A DNA stretch of 64,000 nucleotides from JBFGCT01 sp963825565. GTDB lineage: Bacteria > Actinomycetota > Acidimicrobiia > Acidimicrobiales > Ilumatobacteraceae. Below are positions 36,243 to 45,837 of this stretch, piece after piece; positions within the stretch are counted from its first letter, which is position 1; each line of letters begins with the position of its first letter. The stretch is taken from positions 350,042 through 414,041 of the forward strand of contig CAWGTW010000010.1 of assembly GCA_963825565.1 (NCBI GenBank), given 5' to 3'. The position numbers and the translations under genes are program-made. The notes under the pieces were generated by a model. It saw nothing but the letters and a program-made list of their open reading frames with translations, was not told where the DNA came from and did no database searches.

Positions 36243-37613
36243 ATGGCCGCATCCACCCCGCCCAAGAAGATTCTCCTCGACGAATCCGAGATGCCGACGC
36301 AGTGGTACAACGTGATTCCCGATCTGCCGTCGCCGCCGCCGCCGCCCTTGCACCCGGGCACGCACGAGCCGGCCGGACCCGACGACTTCGCGCCGCTGTT
36401 CCCGATGGCGCTGATCGAACAGGAGGTCAGCGCCGAGCGGTACATCGACATTCCCGGCGAGGTCCTCGACGTCTACCGCATCTGGCGGCCGAGCCCGCTG
36501 TTCCGAGCGAGTCGCCTCGAGCGCTTGCTCGACACGCCGGCGCGCATCTACTACAAGTACGAGGGCGTGAGCCCGGCCGGTTCCCACAAGCCGAACACCG
36601 CCGTGCCGCAGGCGTACTACAACCACCAGGAGGGCGTCACCAAGCTGACGACGGAGACCGGGGCCGGTCAGTGGGGGAGCGCGCTGGCGTTCGCGACCGC
36701 GCAATACGGCATGGAGTGCGAGGTCTGGCAGGTGGCGGCCTCGTACCGCCAGAAACCGTACCGCCGGACGATGATGGAGGTCTGGGGCGCGACGGTGCAC
36801 CCGAGCCCGTCGGACGTCACCGAGTACGGCAGGTCGCTGCTCGCCGAAGATCCGGATCATCCCGGTTCGCTCGGCATCGCGATCTCCGAGGCGGTCGGCG
36901 CGTGCGTCGCCGACCCCAACGCCCGGTACGCGCTCGGATCGGTGCTCAACCACGTGCTGCTGCACCAGACGATCATCGGCGAGGAGGCCCTGCTGCAGCT
37001 CGCCAAGGTGGGCGAGACCCCCGACCTGCTCGTCGGGTGCACCGGCGGCGGGTCGAACTTCGGGGGGCTGGCCTTCCCGTTCCTGCGCGAGAAGCTGGCC
37101 GGCAGGATGTCGCCGGTGATCCGCTGCGTCGAGCCGGCGGCGTGCCCGACGCTCACCAAGGGCCAGTACCGCTACGACTTCGGGGACACCGCCGGCATGA
37201 CGCCGCTGATGAAGATGCACACGCTCGGCCACACGTTCATCCCCGAGCCCATCCATGCCGGAGGTCTGCGCTACCACGGGATGAGCCCGCTCGTGTCGCA
37301 CATCTACGAGCTGGGCCTCGTCGAGGCGATCTCGATCCCCCAGCGGGAGTGCTTCGCGGGAGCGCTCGACTTCGCCCGGACCGAGGGGATCATCCCGGCG
37401 CCCGAGCCGACGCACGCGATCGCCGCCGCGATCCGTGAGGCCCAGGCGTGCAAGGAGTCCGGCGAGGAGAAGGTGATCCTCACCGCGCTCTGCGGGCACG
37501 GCCACCTCGACCTCGCGTCGTACGAGAAGTACCTCTCGGGCGAGATGGTCGACTACGACCTGCCCGACTCGGTCATCGCAGCGGCGATGGAGTCCGTGCC
37601 GGTGCTCGCCTGA
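36243..37613 (+). CDS. TrpB2-like pyridoxal-phosphate enzyme (tryptophan synthase beta-type)
   Basis: 456 residues, longer than TrpB1 and typical of TrpB2. The PLP lysine lies in GVSPAGSHKPNTA and the phosphate-binding glycine loop in GCTGGGSNFGG. ETGAGQWGSALAFA and GLRYHGMSPLVSHIYELG are further family blocks. TrpB2 joins indole and serine (or phosphoserine) to make tryptophan, often as a salvage enzyme without TrpA. No trp genes are adjacent. ATG 36243 is preferred over an in-frame ATG at 36234. Confidence 0.9.
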   Translation: MAASTPPKKILLDESEMPTQWYNVIPDLPSPPPPPLHPGTHEPAGPDDFAPLFPMALIEQEVSAERYIDIPGEVLDVYRIWRPSPLFRASRLERLLDTPARIYYKYEGVSPAGSHKPNTAVPQAYYNHQEGVTKLTTETGAGQWGSALAFATAQYGMECEVWQVAASYRQKPYRRTMMEVWGATVHPSPSDVTEYGRSLLAEDPDHPGSLGIAISEAVGACVADPNARYALGSVLNHVLLHQTIIGEEALLQLAKVGETPDLLVGCTGGGSNFGGLAFPFLREKLAGRMSPVIRCVEPAACPTLTKGQYRYDFGDTAGMTPLMKMHTLGHTFIPEPIHAGGLRYHGMSPLVSHIYELGLVEAISIPQRECFAGALDFARTEGIIPAPEPTHAIAAAIREAQACKESGEEKVILTALCGHGHLDLASYEKYLSGEMVDYDLPDSVIAAAMESVPVLA

Positions 37614-37669
37614 GCGCACGACCGCCCCGAACGCGACCGGGGTCACGGCGGTTGGCGGCGTCTCGACTC

Positions 37670-37688
37670 ACCCGGGATCGACCCGGGT
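37670..37688. terminator. 7-bp GC-rich hairpin between convergent genes
   Basis: ACCCGGG (37670-37676), 5-base loop, CCCGGGT (37682-37688), between the TrpB2-like and EamA genes. CGACTCACCCGGG is repeated on both sides. There is no U tract. Confidence 0.45.
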
Positions 37689-37694
37689 ATCGAC

Positions 37695-38621
37695 TCACCC
37701 GGGGATCGACTTGGCGGCGCGTGTCGGGACCGCCTGGCCGCGCACGATCATCGCCAGCGCGGCGATCACGGCGGCCATCGCGACGATCTGGGTCGACGAC
37801 AGTGACTCGTCGAGGAAGACCCAGGCGAGCAGCGCCGAGAACCCGGGGATCAGCAGCGTGAACGTCGAGCCGACCCAGAGCGGGATCCGCACCAGCGACC
37901 AGTTCATCAGCGCGTGCCCGACGATCCCGGATCCGACGGCCATCGCCACCAGCAGTGCCCAGTTCTTGGCCGACGGCCACGACATGTCCTGCCCGAACGC
38001 GAAGCCGAGCGGGGTGCAGATCAGCGCGGTCCAGATCGCCGTGCCGGCGGTGAACTCGGTCGAGGTCATCCGCTTCTTGGAGTCCTTCGAGGCGATGAAG
38101 TAGGCGCTCCACGAGAGCATCGCCGCCGCCGCCAGCAGGTCGCCGCGCAGACTGCTCGTGTCGTCACCACCGGCCGCGGAGACGACGACGAACACGCCGC
38201 CGAGGGCGACGAGCGACCAGAACGCGTCGCGCGGGCGGATCCGCTCGCCGAAGAACCGGGCGGCGATGACTCCGACCACGATCGGCTGAAGCGACCCGAT
38301 GATCGTCGCATTGACGACGCTCGTCTCCTTGATCGCCGAGAAGAACAGCGCGATGTCGGCGCCGAGCGCGATCCCACCCCACTTGGCGTCGCGCAGGACC
38401 CGGAGGCGCAGCGGGGTGCCGCGCGCCATCATGTAGGCGACGATGAAGCCGCTGAACATCCAGAAGCGGTACGCGCCGATCGCCAGACCGCCCATCTGGA
38501 TGCCCTTGGCGAGCACGGTGCCCGTCGACCACGCGCACACGGCGATCAGCGCGCCGATCAGGCCGCGCGGCAGGTCGTCGTACTCGACCTCGGGCGACGT
38601 GATCGCGGTCGCGTTCGTCAC
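37695..38621 (-). CDS. EamA/DMT-family transporter
   Basis: 308 residues with ten predicted membrane helices in two EamA repeats. The first repeat includes LIGALIAVCAWSTGTVLAKG and IIGSLQPIVVGVIAARFFGE; the second includes GDLLAAAAMLSWSAYFIASK and LIPGFSALLAWVFLDESLS, with the typical glutamate-containing FxGE/FLDE ends. Members export or import amino acids, nucleotide sugars or metabolites; the cargo is unknown. It starts at GTG 38621. Confidence 0.9.
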   Translation of the reverse strand: MTNATAITSPEVEYDDLPRGLIGALIAVCAWSTGTVLAKGIQMGGLAIGAYRFWMFSGFIVAYMMARGTPLRLRVLRDAKWGGIALGADIALFFSAIKETSVVNATIIGSLQPIVVGVIAARFFGERIRPRDAFWSLVALGGVFVVVSAAGGDDTSSLRGDLLAAAAMLSWSAYFIASKDSKKRMTSTEFTAGTAIWTALICTPLGFAFGQDMSWPSAKNWALLVAMAVGSGIVGHALMNWSLVRIPLWVGSTFTLLIPGFSALLAWVFLDESLSSTQIVAMAAVIAALAMIVRGQAVPTRAAKSIPG

Positions 38622-38627
38622 GGGCAG

Positions 38628-38633
38628 AACGTA
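38628..38633 (-). promoter_or_regulatory. -10 hexamer TACGTT before EamA gene
   Basis: TACGTT on the minus strand, 6 bases before GTG 38621. It lies only 7 bases from the divergent hexamer of the cyclase gene. Confidence 0.5.
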
Positions 38634-38640
38634 GCTGCCC

Positions 38641-38646
38641 TACGCT
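38641..38646 (+). promoter_or_regulatory. -10 hexamer TACGCT before cyclase gene
   Basis: TACGCT, 6 bases before ATG 38653. Confidence 0.5.
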
Positions 38647-38652
38647 CCCGCC

Positions 38653-39759
38653 ATGCCATCGATCGACGAGTTCCGAGCGGCGGGGTTGTACGACCCGGCC
38701 GCCGATGGGGACACCGACCGGCTGGAGCTGCTCCGCTGGCTCATCGAGCAGGGGTTCACGCTCGACGAGCTGGTCCGGGCGCATGCCGCCGGGGTGCTCG
38801 GAGCGGTCGCCGCCGACCGGGCGATCGTGCCCGGCGAGCAACTGACCCGCGACGAGGCGATCGAGATCTCCGGGCTCGATCCGATTCATTTCGATCATCT
38901 TGCGACCGCGCTCGGCTACGCGCCCGTCCGCGAGTCACCACCCGGTGAGGTCGGCTTCACCCGTGAGGACGCACTCGCCTTCGGCGTGCTCGACGCGATC
39001 GGTTCGATTTTCACCCACGACGAATCGTTGAGCCTCGTGCGCGTGTTCGGCGCTTCGCTGACGAGGATGGCCGAAGCCTCGGTGTCGCTGTTCCTGTCCG
39101 ACATCGAAACCCGCCACATCGCCGCGCGGGGCGGTGAGCTCGAGCTGGCGCTCAAGGCGCAGCAGGCGGTCGGCGTGCTCGGCGGCCTGCTGGAGCACCT
39201 CACCCCGGTGCTGCGCCGCCAGGTGCTGCAGGCGGTCGAGCGGACGCGCCGGGCGTCGATCGACCTCGACGAGCGGTTGATCTACCGGTACGCGATTGGC
39301 TTCGTCGATCTCGTCGGCTTCACGTCGCTGGCGGGCGAGCTGGCGGGACCGGAGCTGGCGACGTTCCTGCGCGAGTTCGAGGCCAGGGCGTTCGACGTCG
39401 TGACGACGGCGGGGGCGCGTGTCGTGAAACTGATCGGTGACGAGGTGATGTTCGCGGCGACCGACCCGGAGGTCGCCTGCGCCGCGGCGCGCGGCCTCAT
39501 GGATGCGTTCTCCGCCGAGGACGCCACCGTGTTCCCTCGCGGCGGGCTGGCCTACGGCAATCTCCTCGTGCGCGGTGGCGACTACTACGGGTCGGTCGTC
39601 AACCTGGCCTCACGGCTGGTCGACCAGGCCGTACCCCAGGAGGTGTTGGTCACCGCGGCCTTCGCCGAAGCCGCACGCGGGTGCTGGTTCGCCCCGGCGG
39701 GGCGACGCATGGTGCGCGGCTTTCGCGACCCGGTCGTGGTCTTCTCGCTCGAACCGTGA
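38653..39759 (+). CDS. Class III adenylate cyclase with N-terminal regulatory domain (Rv1264-like)
   Basis: 368 residues. The first 190 residues form a helical regulatory domain like that of mycobacterial Rv1264, a pH-sensing cyclase. The catalytic domain follows: the first metal Asp in FVDLVGFTSLAG, the second in KLIGDEVMFA, and the transition-state Asn and Arg in SVVNLASRLV. All key residues look intact, so it should make cAMP from ATP in the cytoplasm as a homodimer. No cAMP-binding regulator is adjacent. Confidence 0.9.
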   Translation: MPSIDEFRAAGLYDPAADGDTDRLELLRWLIEQGFTLDELVRAHAAGVLGAVAADRAIVPGEQLTRDEAIEISGLDPIHFDHLATALGYAPVRESPPGEVGFTREDALAFGVLDAIGSIFTHDESLSLVRVFGASLTRMAEASVSLFLSDIETRHIAARGGELELALKAQQAVGVLGGLLEHLTPVLRRQVLQAVERTRRASIDLDERLIYRYAIGFVDLVGFTSLAGELAGPELATFLREFEARAFDVVTTAGARVVKLIGDEVMFAATDPEVACAAARGLMDAFSAEDATVFPRGGLAYGNLLVRGGDYYGSVVNLASRLVDQAVPQEVLVTAAFAEAARGCWFAPAGRRMVRGFRDPVVVFSLEP

Positions 39760-39921
39760 GGTGGTCGCGATCGCAGGCGTCGATCACCTGATCGTCGAGC
39801 CGGTCTTGCCGTGCCAGTCGTTCGCTCGCGACGGGCGACGAAGCCCGCGACTCCCGGGCGCCGGCGGGCGTCCCTTCTCGACGACTTCGCAGTGTTGACA
39901 TCGAAAACGAGGAGTACCGAC

Positions 39922-40326
39922 ATGACCGCGATCACGAGGATCGAAGGGCTTGGCGCGGCGGACGCCGACAGGCTGCGCCGTGCGGGCATCCGCACCGCCG
40001 AGCGCCTGCTCGCCGCGGGCGGGACGCGCCAGGGCCGAGCGGCGATCGCCGCAGACTGCACGGTCGGCGAGGCGCAGGTGCTCGAGTGGGTCAATCGTGC
40101 CGACCTGATGCGGGTCCGAGGGATCGGGCCGGGGTATTCCGAGCTGCTCGAACAGGCCGGCGTCGACACGGTCAAGGAGCTCGCCACCCGCCGCCCCGAC
40201 CATCTGCACGCCGCGTGCCTCGAGGTCTCCGCCACCAAGGGCGTCATCCGCCGGGTGCCGTCCGCCGGTGACGTCGAGCGCTGGGTGGCGCACGCCAAGA
40301 CCCTGCCGGCAGCCGTCACCCACTGA
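39922..40326 (+). CDS. DUF4332 helix-hairpin-helix protein
   Basis: 134 residues. Two helix-hairpin-helix-like segments are visible: ITRIEGLGAADADRLRRAGI and LMRVRGIGPGYSELLEQAGV, each with a G-x-G turn as in non-specific DNA-binding proteins. The family is annotated DUF4332; the role is unknown. The ribosome binding site GAGGAG (39909-39914) fixes ATG 39922 as the start. Confidence 0.85.
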   Translation: MTAITRIEGLGAADADRLRRAGIRTAERLLAAGGTRQGRAAIAADCTVGEAQVLEWVNRADLMRVRGIGPGYSELLEQAGVDTVKELATRRPDHLHAACLEVSATKGVIRRVPSAGDVERWVAHAKTLPAAVTH

Positions 40327-40612
40327 GCCCTCCCGCGACCCGGCGAACGACCGCCGGCAGGACGAGGGGGCGTAGGGGTCAGCCAACCATTCGAGATCGC
40401 AGCAGCTCGCCGAGCGGGTGGAGCACGCGCGACGCGTCGGATCCGGGCGCAGCGTGACGAGATGCACGAGCATCGACGAGCCGCTCGAACATAGTCATTC
40501 ACAGCTAGGCACAACGACGACGAGCCGGAAAGAGTCTTGGGCCCCTTTCCATCCGCTGCGGCAGCTGGTGCGGTGGAGTGAGACCGGAAGAACGATCGCG
40601 AGGGGGCGACTC
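40327..40612. other. Intergenic stretch upstream of the large surface-protein gene
   Basis: About 285 bases. I see no gene or clear promoter. A G-rich ribosome binding site (GAGGGGG) ends the stretch just before ATG 40613. Confidence 0.4.
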
Positions 40613-43600
40613 ATGGATCGTGTACGGACTGTTGGCGGAATTCGGCCGCGGGTGTTGCGGACCGGACTCACGGCGCTGATGGCACTCACGTTGCCGAGCG
40701 CGCTGGTCACCACGCCAGCCGTTCGTGCCGAGCCTCCCCCGCCGCGGTTCCAGGCGTCGACGGCGTCGCCGTTCGATGATCTGGTGCAGGGCGATGGGTG
40801 GGTGCCGGATTCACCGTTGACGATCGAGGTGAATCCGGGTGTGCCGGGTCCGGTGGTCGATTGGTCGACCGACCCGGGTGGTAACTGGCGGGTGAACCCG
40901 GCGTCGGAGTTGGGTGTCGTGCCGTTTGATCTGGTGCCGGGTGATGTGGTGCGGGTGACGCAGGATCCCGACGGTGATCCGGGGACGGCGAACGACATCG
41001 TGAAAGAGACGGTGTTGGTCGGGTTGACCTTTGACGTGTTCGATCCTGACAGCGACGTGGTCGGTGGCAGCTCGGATCAGCCTGATGGGACACCGGTCGA
41101 GGTTGGGGTCGGTAACGAGTTTGCTGGGGCGAACGCGTCGACGACGGTGTCGTCGGGGTCGTGGTCGGTCGATTTCGGTCTGGAGTCGCCGCCGTTCGAT
41201 CTGACCGCGGACATGGGTGGTCAGGCGGCCACTCCCGAGGCGGCTGCGACCGATGGGTTCCCGCCCGGTGACGCCACCGCAGCCGAACCGATCCAACTGC
41301 CGCGGTTCCAGGCGTCGACGGCGTCGCCGTTCGATGATCTGGTGCAGGGCGATGGGTGGGTGCCGGATTCACCGTTGACGATCGAGGTGAATCCGGGTGT
41401 GCCGGGTCCGGTGGTCGATTGGTCGACCGACCCGGGTGGTAACTGGCGGGTGAACCCGGCGTCGGAGTTGGGTGTCGTGCCGTTTGATCTGGTGCCGGGT
41501 GATGTGGTGCGGGTGACGCAGGATCCCGACGGTGATCCGGGGACGGCGAACGACATCGTGAAAGAGACGGTGTTGGTCGGGTTGACCTTTGACGTGTTCG
41601 ATCCTGACAGCGACGTGGTCGGTGGCAGCTCGGATCAGCCTGATGGGACACCGGTCGAGGTTGGGGTCGGTAACGAGTTTGCTGGGGCGAACGCGTCGAC
41701 GACGGTGTCGTCGGGGTCGTGGTCGGTCGATTTCGGTCTGGAGTCGCCGCCGTTCGATCTGACCGCGGACATGGGTGGTCAGGCGGCCACTCCCGAGGCG
41801 GCTGCGACCGATGGGTTCCCGCCCGGTGACGCCACCGCAGCCGAACCGATCCAACTGCCGGCGATTCGTGCCTCGCTGGTCGGTGATTGGATCGAGGGCA
41901 GCGGCTTCCCGCCGAACTCGCCGGTGGGGATCACGATCGACGGCTCCACGCCCGGTAGCGAGTGCTGCCTCGGCACCGACGCCGGCGGCAACTTCAACGC
42001 CGATCCTGGGACGCTCGAGTCCCTGTTCGGGCCAGGGTTCGACCTGGTTCCGTCCAACGCGATCACCGTCGACGTGCTCGGGGTCGCCAAGGATCTGACG
42101 CTGATCGACCTCGCGGTGGTCGACGTCGACTTCGCGCTCGATACCGTCAGCGGGTCGAGCGACCAGACGGTGCCCGAAACCGTCCGGGTCGATACGGACG
42201 GTGCGAGCCTGACGGTGCCGGTCGACGATGGAACCGGTGGCGGCGCGGCCGGCTCTTGGGCCGCCGATTTCTCCACGATCCCGTTCGACCTCACGCCGGC
42301 CAAGTACCTCCAGGCGCAGCACTTCGACGCCGAGGGTGACGCGACCGTCGCCGAGCCGAGCTTCAACCGGATCTCGGCATCGGTGACCAACGGCTGGATC
42401 CAGGGTGAGGGCTTCCTCGTTGACGCACCGCTGGAGATCGACATCAACGGCACGTGCTACCCCTGGGGAACCGCACCCGACGGTGGGTTCTTCGCCGACC
42501 CGGACTCGCTCGGATCGCCACCGTTGAACCCCGGTGACACCATCACGGTGAGCGACGACGTGGGTCTCGAGCCCTGTGTCTCCATCCCCGGAGCAGTCGT
42601 CGCGACCAACGGTCTGGCGCACCACACGCGGATGCTCGTGGTCGATGACCTGAGCTTCGACGGCCTGCGGGCGGACACGGACACCGCCTTCGGGAACACC
42701 GGACCCATCCCACCGGACGGGGCCGGCGTCGAGGTCAACGTCGGCGCAGGCGGTCCGTCAGGCGGTTTCGGCGCGCTCGTGCTCACCGATTCGGACGGCA
42801 ACTGGTCCGCCGACATCCTCGGTGACTTCGGTCAGGACGTCGAGCAGGACTGGGAGGGTCAGGCCCAGACGTTCGAGGACGACGGCGACTTCACGGTTGC
42901 CGAGAAGTCTGCCGCGCCCGTGGACATCGAGGTCACGAAGGGCGGTCCGGCCACTGCTACCGCGGGGAGCGGCGACGTCGTCCAGACGGTCACGGTGACC
43001 AACGCCGGCCCCGCATCCGCGTCGGGCATCGAGATGCTTGACGTGGTGACGTCGCTCCCTGCGGGCGTCACGGTCACCAATGTCGCCGCGAGCCCGGGCT
43101 CGGTCTGGGATGGCGTTGACACGTGGATGATCGACGAGCTGGCCAACGGTGACACGGCGACGCTGACCATCACGTACGACGTGCCGTCATTGGCCCAGCC
43201 CGGGCTGATCGCCGACGAGGCGACGTTCGTCTCGGCGAACGAGGAGGAGCTCGGCGACGTGCCGGACCACGCCGCCAACAGTGCAGCGTTCTCCACCGCC
43301 ATCGGGCGGGTGGTCGACATCGCCGTCACCAAGACGGGCGACGTCAACCCGGTCAGCGCCGGATCCGGTGCCGGGAATCTGGTGTACACCGTGACGGCGA
43401 CGAACAATGGGCCATCGGCCGCCACCGATGTGACGATCGCCGACGTACTGACCCCGCTCGCAGGCGTCACCGTCGATTCGGTCGTGGAAAGCGCCGGCAG
43501 CTGGACGTCGCCGACGTGGACGTTGCCGACGCTCGCCGCCGGCGCGACCGAAACGTTGACCGTCATGGTGACGGTCGGGGCGTCTGTGGCCCACGGCGCC

Positions 43601-45187
43601 GTCGTCACCAACACGGCGACGTACACCGGGTCGGTCGAGCCCGATGGCAACGGGAGCAATGATTCGGCAACGTTGGAGACGTCGGTCATTCGGGCTGTCG
43701 ACATCGTCGTCACGAAGACCGCGTCTGCCTCGTCGGTCATCGCCGGCGCGCCCGGCGGCGTCACGTTCACCGTCACGGCGCAGAACGTCGGTCCCTCCGA
43801 TGCGACCGGAGTGGCGGTCACCGATGTGTTCGTACCACCGCCCGGCGTGTCGCTGACCGGCTCGGTTGCGTCGAAGGGCGCCTTCGACGGGGTCACCTGG
43901 ACGATCGGGACGCTCGCCGCCGGCGGCTCGGAGACGCTCACCTTCACCGTGTCGGTGGCCGGTAGCACCCCCGACGGCGCACTGATCACCAACTGGGCGT
44001 TCCTGACGGCGGTCAACGAGTCCGACCTGGTCAACCTGAACAACTTCGACTCGGCCACGGTCACGGTCGTCGCTCGGGAGGGGTACATCGGGTTGACGCC
44101 GTTCCGGATCATCGATACGCGTTCGGGTGTCCCGGGTGGGATTGCGACGCCGTGGACGGCGGGGTTGACGCGGTCGGTGAAGGTGACCGGTGGGGCGGTG
44201 CCCGGGGATGCGTCGGCGGTCGTGTTGCAGCTGACGGCGGACTCGCCGACACAGCAGAGCTTCTTGACCGTGTTCCCGAAGGGTGCGGCGATGCCGATTG
44301 CGTCGTCGTTGAATGTTGCGCCGGGTGAGGTGCGGAGTGGTCAGGTGATCGCCACGGTTGGGGTGGGCGGTCAGGTCGACATCTACAACTTCGCTGGTGA
44401 TGTCGATCTGATCATCGACATCGTCGGCTACTTCGGCCCGGGCGTGGGTGACGGATACGACGGGTTGACGCCGTTCCGGATCATCGATACGCGTTCGGGT
44501 GTCCCGGGTGGGATTGCGACGCCGTGGACGGCGGGGTTGACGCGGTCGGTGAAGGTGACCGGTGGGGCGGTGCCCGGGGATGCGTCGGCGGTCGTGTTGC
44601 AGCTGACGGCGGACTCGCCGACACAGCAGAGCTTCTTGACCGTGTTCCCGAAGGGTGCGGCGATGCCGATTGCGTCGTCGTTGAATGTTGCGCCGGGTGA
44701 GGTGCGGAGTGGTCAGGTGATCGCCACGGTTGGGGTGGGCGGTCAGGTCGACATCTACAACTTCGCTGGTGATGTCGATCTGATCATCGACATCGTCGGC
44801 TACTTCGGCCCGGGCGTGGGTGACGGATACGACGGGTTGACGCCGTTCCGGATCATCGATACACGTTCGGGTGTCCCGGGTGGGATTGCGACGCCGTGGA
44901 CGGCGGGGTTGACGCGGTCGGTGAAGGTGACCGGTGGGGCGGTGCCCGGGGATGCGTCGGCGGTCGTGTTGCAGCTGACGGCGGACTCGCCGACACAGCA
45001 GAGCTTCTTGACCGTGTTCCCGAAGGGTGCGGCGATGCCGATTGCGTCGTCGTTGAATGTTGCGCCGGGTGAGGTGCGGAGTGGTCAGGTGATCGCCACG
45101 GTTGGGGTGGGCGGTCAGGTCGACATCTACAACTTCGCTGGTGATGTCGATCTGATCATCGACATCGTCGGCTACTTCGGCCCGTAG
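40613..45187 (+). CDS. Large secreted repeat protein with DUF11 domains
   Basis: 1,524 residues. A basic N-terminus and signal peptide end near AVRA (about residue 38). Four beta-rich modules follow; the first two (186 residues each) are identical and the third and fourth are diverged copies (INGTCYPWG, DGSTPGSECC). Three DUF11 domains come next (VDIEVTKGGP, VDIAVTKTGD, VDIVVTKTAS), then three identical 124-residue modules starting GLTPFRIIDTRSGVPGG and ending DIVGYFGP. The last module is common at the C-termini of actinobacterial exoproteins. No sorting motif or membrane helix is seen, so anchoring is unclear. An adhesin or surface-layer role is inferred. Confidence 0.85.
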   Translation: MDRVRTVGGIRPRVLRTGLTALMALTLPSALVTTPAVRAEPPPPRFQASTASPFDDLVQGDGWVPDSPLTIEVNPGVPGPVVDWSTDPGGNWRVNPASELGVVPFDLVPGDVVRVTQDPDGDPGTANDIVKETVLVGLTFDVFDPDSDVVGGSSDQPDGTPVEVGVGNEFAGANASTTVSSGSWSVDFGLESPPFDLTADMGGQAATPEAAATDGFPPGDATAAEPIQLPRFQASTASPFDDLVQGDGWVPDSPLTIEVNPGVPGPVVDWSTDPGGNWRVNPASELGVVPFDLVPGDVVRVTQDPDGDPGTANDIVKETVLVGLTFDVFDPDSDVVGGSSDQPDGTPVEVGVGNEFAGANASTTVSSGSWSVDFGLESPPFDLTADMGGQAATPEAAATDGFPPGDATAAEPIQLPAIRASLVGDWIEGSGFPPNSPVGITIDGSTPGSECCLGTDAGGNFNADPGTLESLFGPGFDLVPSNAITVDVLGVAKDLTLIDLAVVDVDFALDTVSGSSDQTVPETVRVDTDGASLTVPVDDGTGGGAAGSWAADFSTIPFDLTPAKYLQAQHFDAEGDATVAEPSFNRISASVTNGWIQGEGFLVDAPLEIDINGTCYPWGTAPDGGFFADPDSLGSPPLNPGDTITVSDDVGLEPCVSIPGAVVATNGLAHHTRMLVVDDLSFDGLRADTDTAFGNTGPIPPDGAGVEVNVGAGGPSGGFGALVLTDSDGNWSADILGDFGQDVEQDWEGQAQTFEDDGDFTVAEKSAAPVDIEVTKGGPATATAGSGDVVQTVTVTNAGPASASGIEMLDVVTSLPAGVTVTNVAASPGSVWDGVDTWMIDELANGDTATLTITYDVPSLAQPGLIADEATFVSANEEELGDVPDHAANSAAFSTAIGRVVDIAVTKTGDVNPVSAGSGAGNLVYTVTATNNGPSAATDVTIADVLTPLAGVTVDSVVESAGSWTSPTWTLPTLAAGATETLTVMVTVGASVAHGAVVTNTATYTGSVEPDGNGSNDSATLETSVIRAVDIVVTKTASASSVIAGAPGGVTFTVTAQNVGPSDATGVAVTDVFVPPPGVSLTGSVASKGAFDGVTWTIGTLAAGGSETLTFTVSVAGSTPDGALITNWAFLTAVNESDLVNLNNFDSATVTVVAREGYIGLTPFRIIDTRSGVPGGIATPWTAGLTRSVKVTGGAVPGDASAVVLQLTADSPTQQSFLTVFPKGAAMPIASSLNVAPGEVRSGQVIATVGVGGQVDIYNFAGDVDLIIDIVGYFGPGVGDGYDGLTPFRIIDTRSGVPGGIATPWTAGLTRSVKVTGGAVPGDASAVVLQLTADSPTQQSFLTVFPKGAAMPIASSLNVAPGEVRSGQVIATVGVGGQVDIYNFAGDVDLIIDIVGYFGPGVGDGYDGLTPFRIIDTRSGVPGGIATPWTAGLTRSVKVTGGAVPGDASAVVLQLTADSPTQQSFLTVFPKGAAMPIASSLNVAPGEVRSGQVIATVGVGGQVDIYNFAGDVDLIIDIVGYFGP
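40743..41858 (+). repeat. 558-bp tandem duplication, two identical copies
   Basis: Copies 40743-41300 and 41301-41858 look identical base for base when compared by eye. 558 bases is 186 codons, so the duplication keeps the frame. Confidence 0.9.
44090..45187 (+). repeat. 372-bp tandem repeat, three copies
   Basis: Copies begin at 44090, 44462 and 44834; the third is cut by the stop codon. I see a single silent difference (A at 44863). Each copy is 124 codons. Confidence 0.9.
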
Positions 45188-45425
45188 GCCGCCAGGACAT
45201 CGTCGGTGCGGGCCGCAACGGGCGGGCGGTCCGTACCGCACCCGGCGGGCGTCGACCACCGCTCTGTCGACGCCCGCCTGCGCTGGGCGCAAGCACCTGC
45301 GGACGTGTCGGGGGTGTCCCGCGGGGCGAGGTGTGTCGGGGCGAGGAGCATTGGCGTGAGGGGTTCGCCGTGATGAGTTGGGGCGTGAGGACGTTTCGGG
45401 GTGAGGGGATCGGGCGGCGGTGGGC
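45188..45425. other. Intergenic stretch, no gene seen
   Basis: About 240 bases between the surface-protein gene and the decayed BNR gene. I see no coding pattern or strong hairpin. Confidence 0.4.
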
Positions 45426-45837
45426 TCAGCAGAACCGGACCGAGTTGATCGGCGGCAGGTTGGCCGACACCAGCTCGAAGGAGTCGCCGCCGTCGCCGGT
45501 CCACCACGATGAGCCGGTCGTCGAACCGAGCAGCAGTCGCTCGCCGGTTGCGTCGACGTCGAGGCCGTGGCGGTAGACGAGGTCGTAGGCCGGTGACCGG
45601 GGCAGCCCGTTGTCGAGCACGTCGAACGTCGCGCCGCCGTCGCGCCCCACTTGGCTCGCGCCGGTAGGTTCCACAGCGACTCGACCAGCTCCCACGAGTC
45701 GCCGCGGTCGTCCGACCGGAACAGCCCGCCGGGGATCGTCGCGCACCACAGCACACTCGGTTCCTCGGCATGTCCCGGTTCGATGACCCATGCGAGCTGG
45801 GTCGACCAGGCGATCTCCTTCCGATGGGAGCCGGTGC
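45426..45837 (-). pseudogene. Remnant of a BNR/sialidase-type repeat protein
   Basis: Two fragments in different frames remain. The first, next to the end of the fatty-acid oxidation gene, reads RKEIAWSTQLAWVIEPGH, VLWCATIPGGLFRSDDRG, DSWELVESLWNLP. The second reads NGLPRSPAYDLVYRHGLD, GERLLLGSTTGSSWWTG and ends NLPPINSVRFC. Full-length relatives (BNR-repeat, WD40/YVTN-type proteins of about 350 residues) carry these as their beginning and end, so roughly the middle 200 residues are deleted and the frame is broken. The N-terminus is also missing. Confidence 0.75.

Noticed and set aside
44090..45187. CRISPR array
   Set aside because: The 372-bp units are coding, contiguous and have no spacers; the 15-bp repeats are also coding without spacers.
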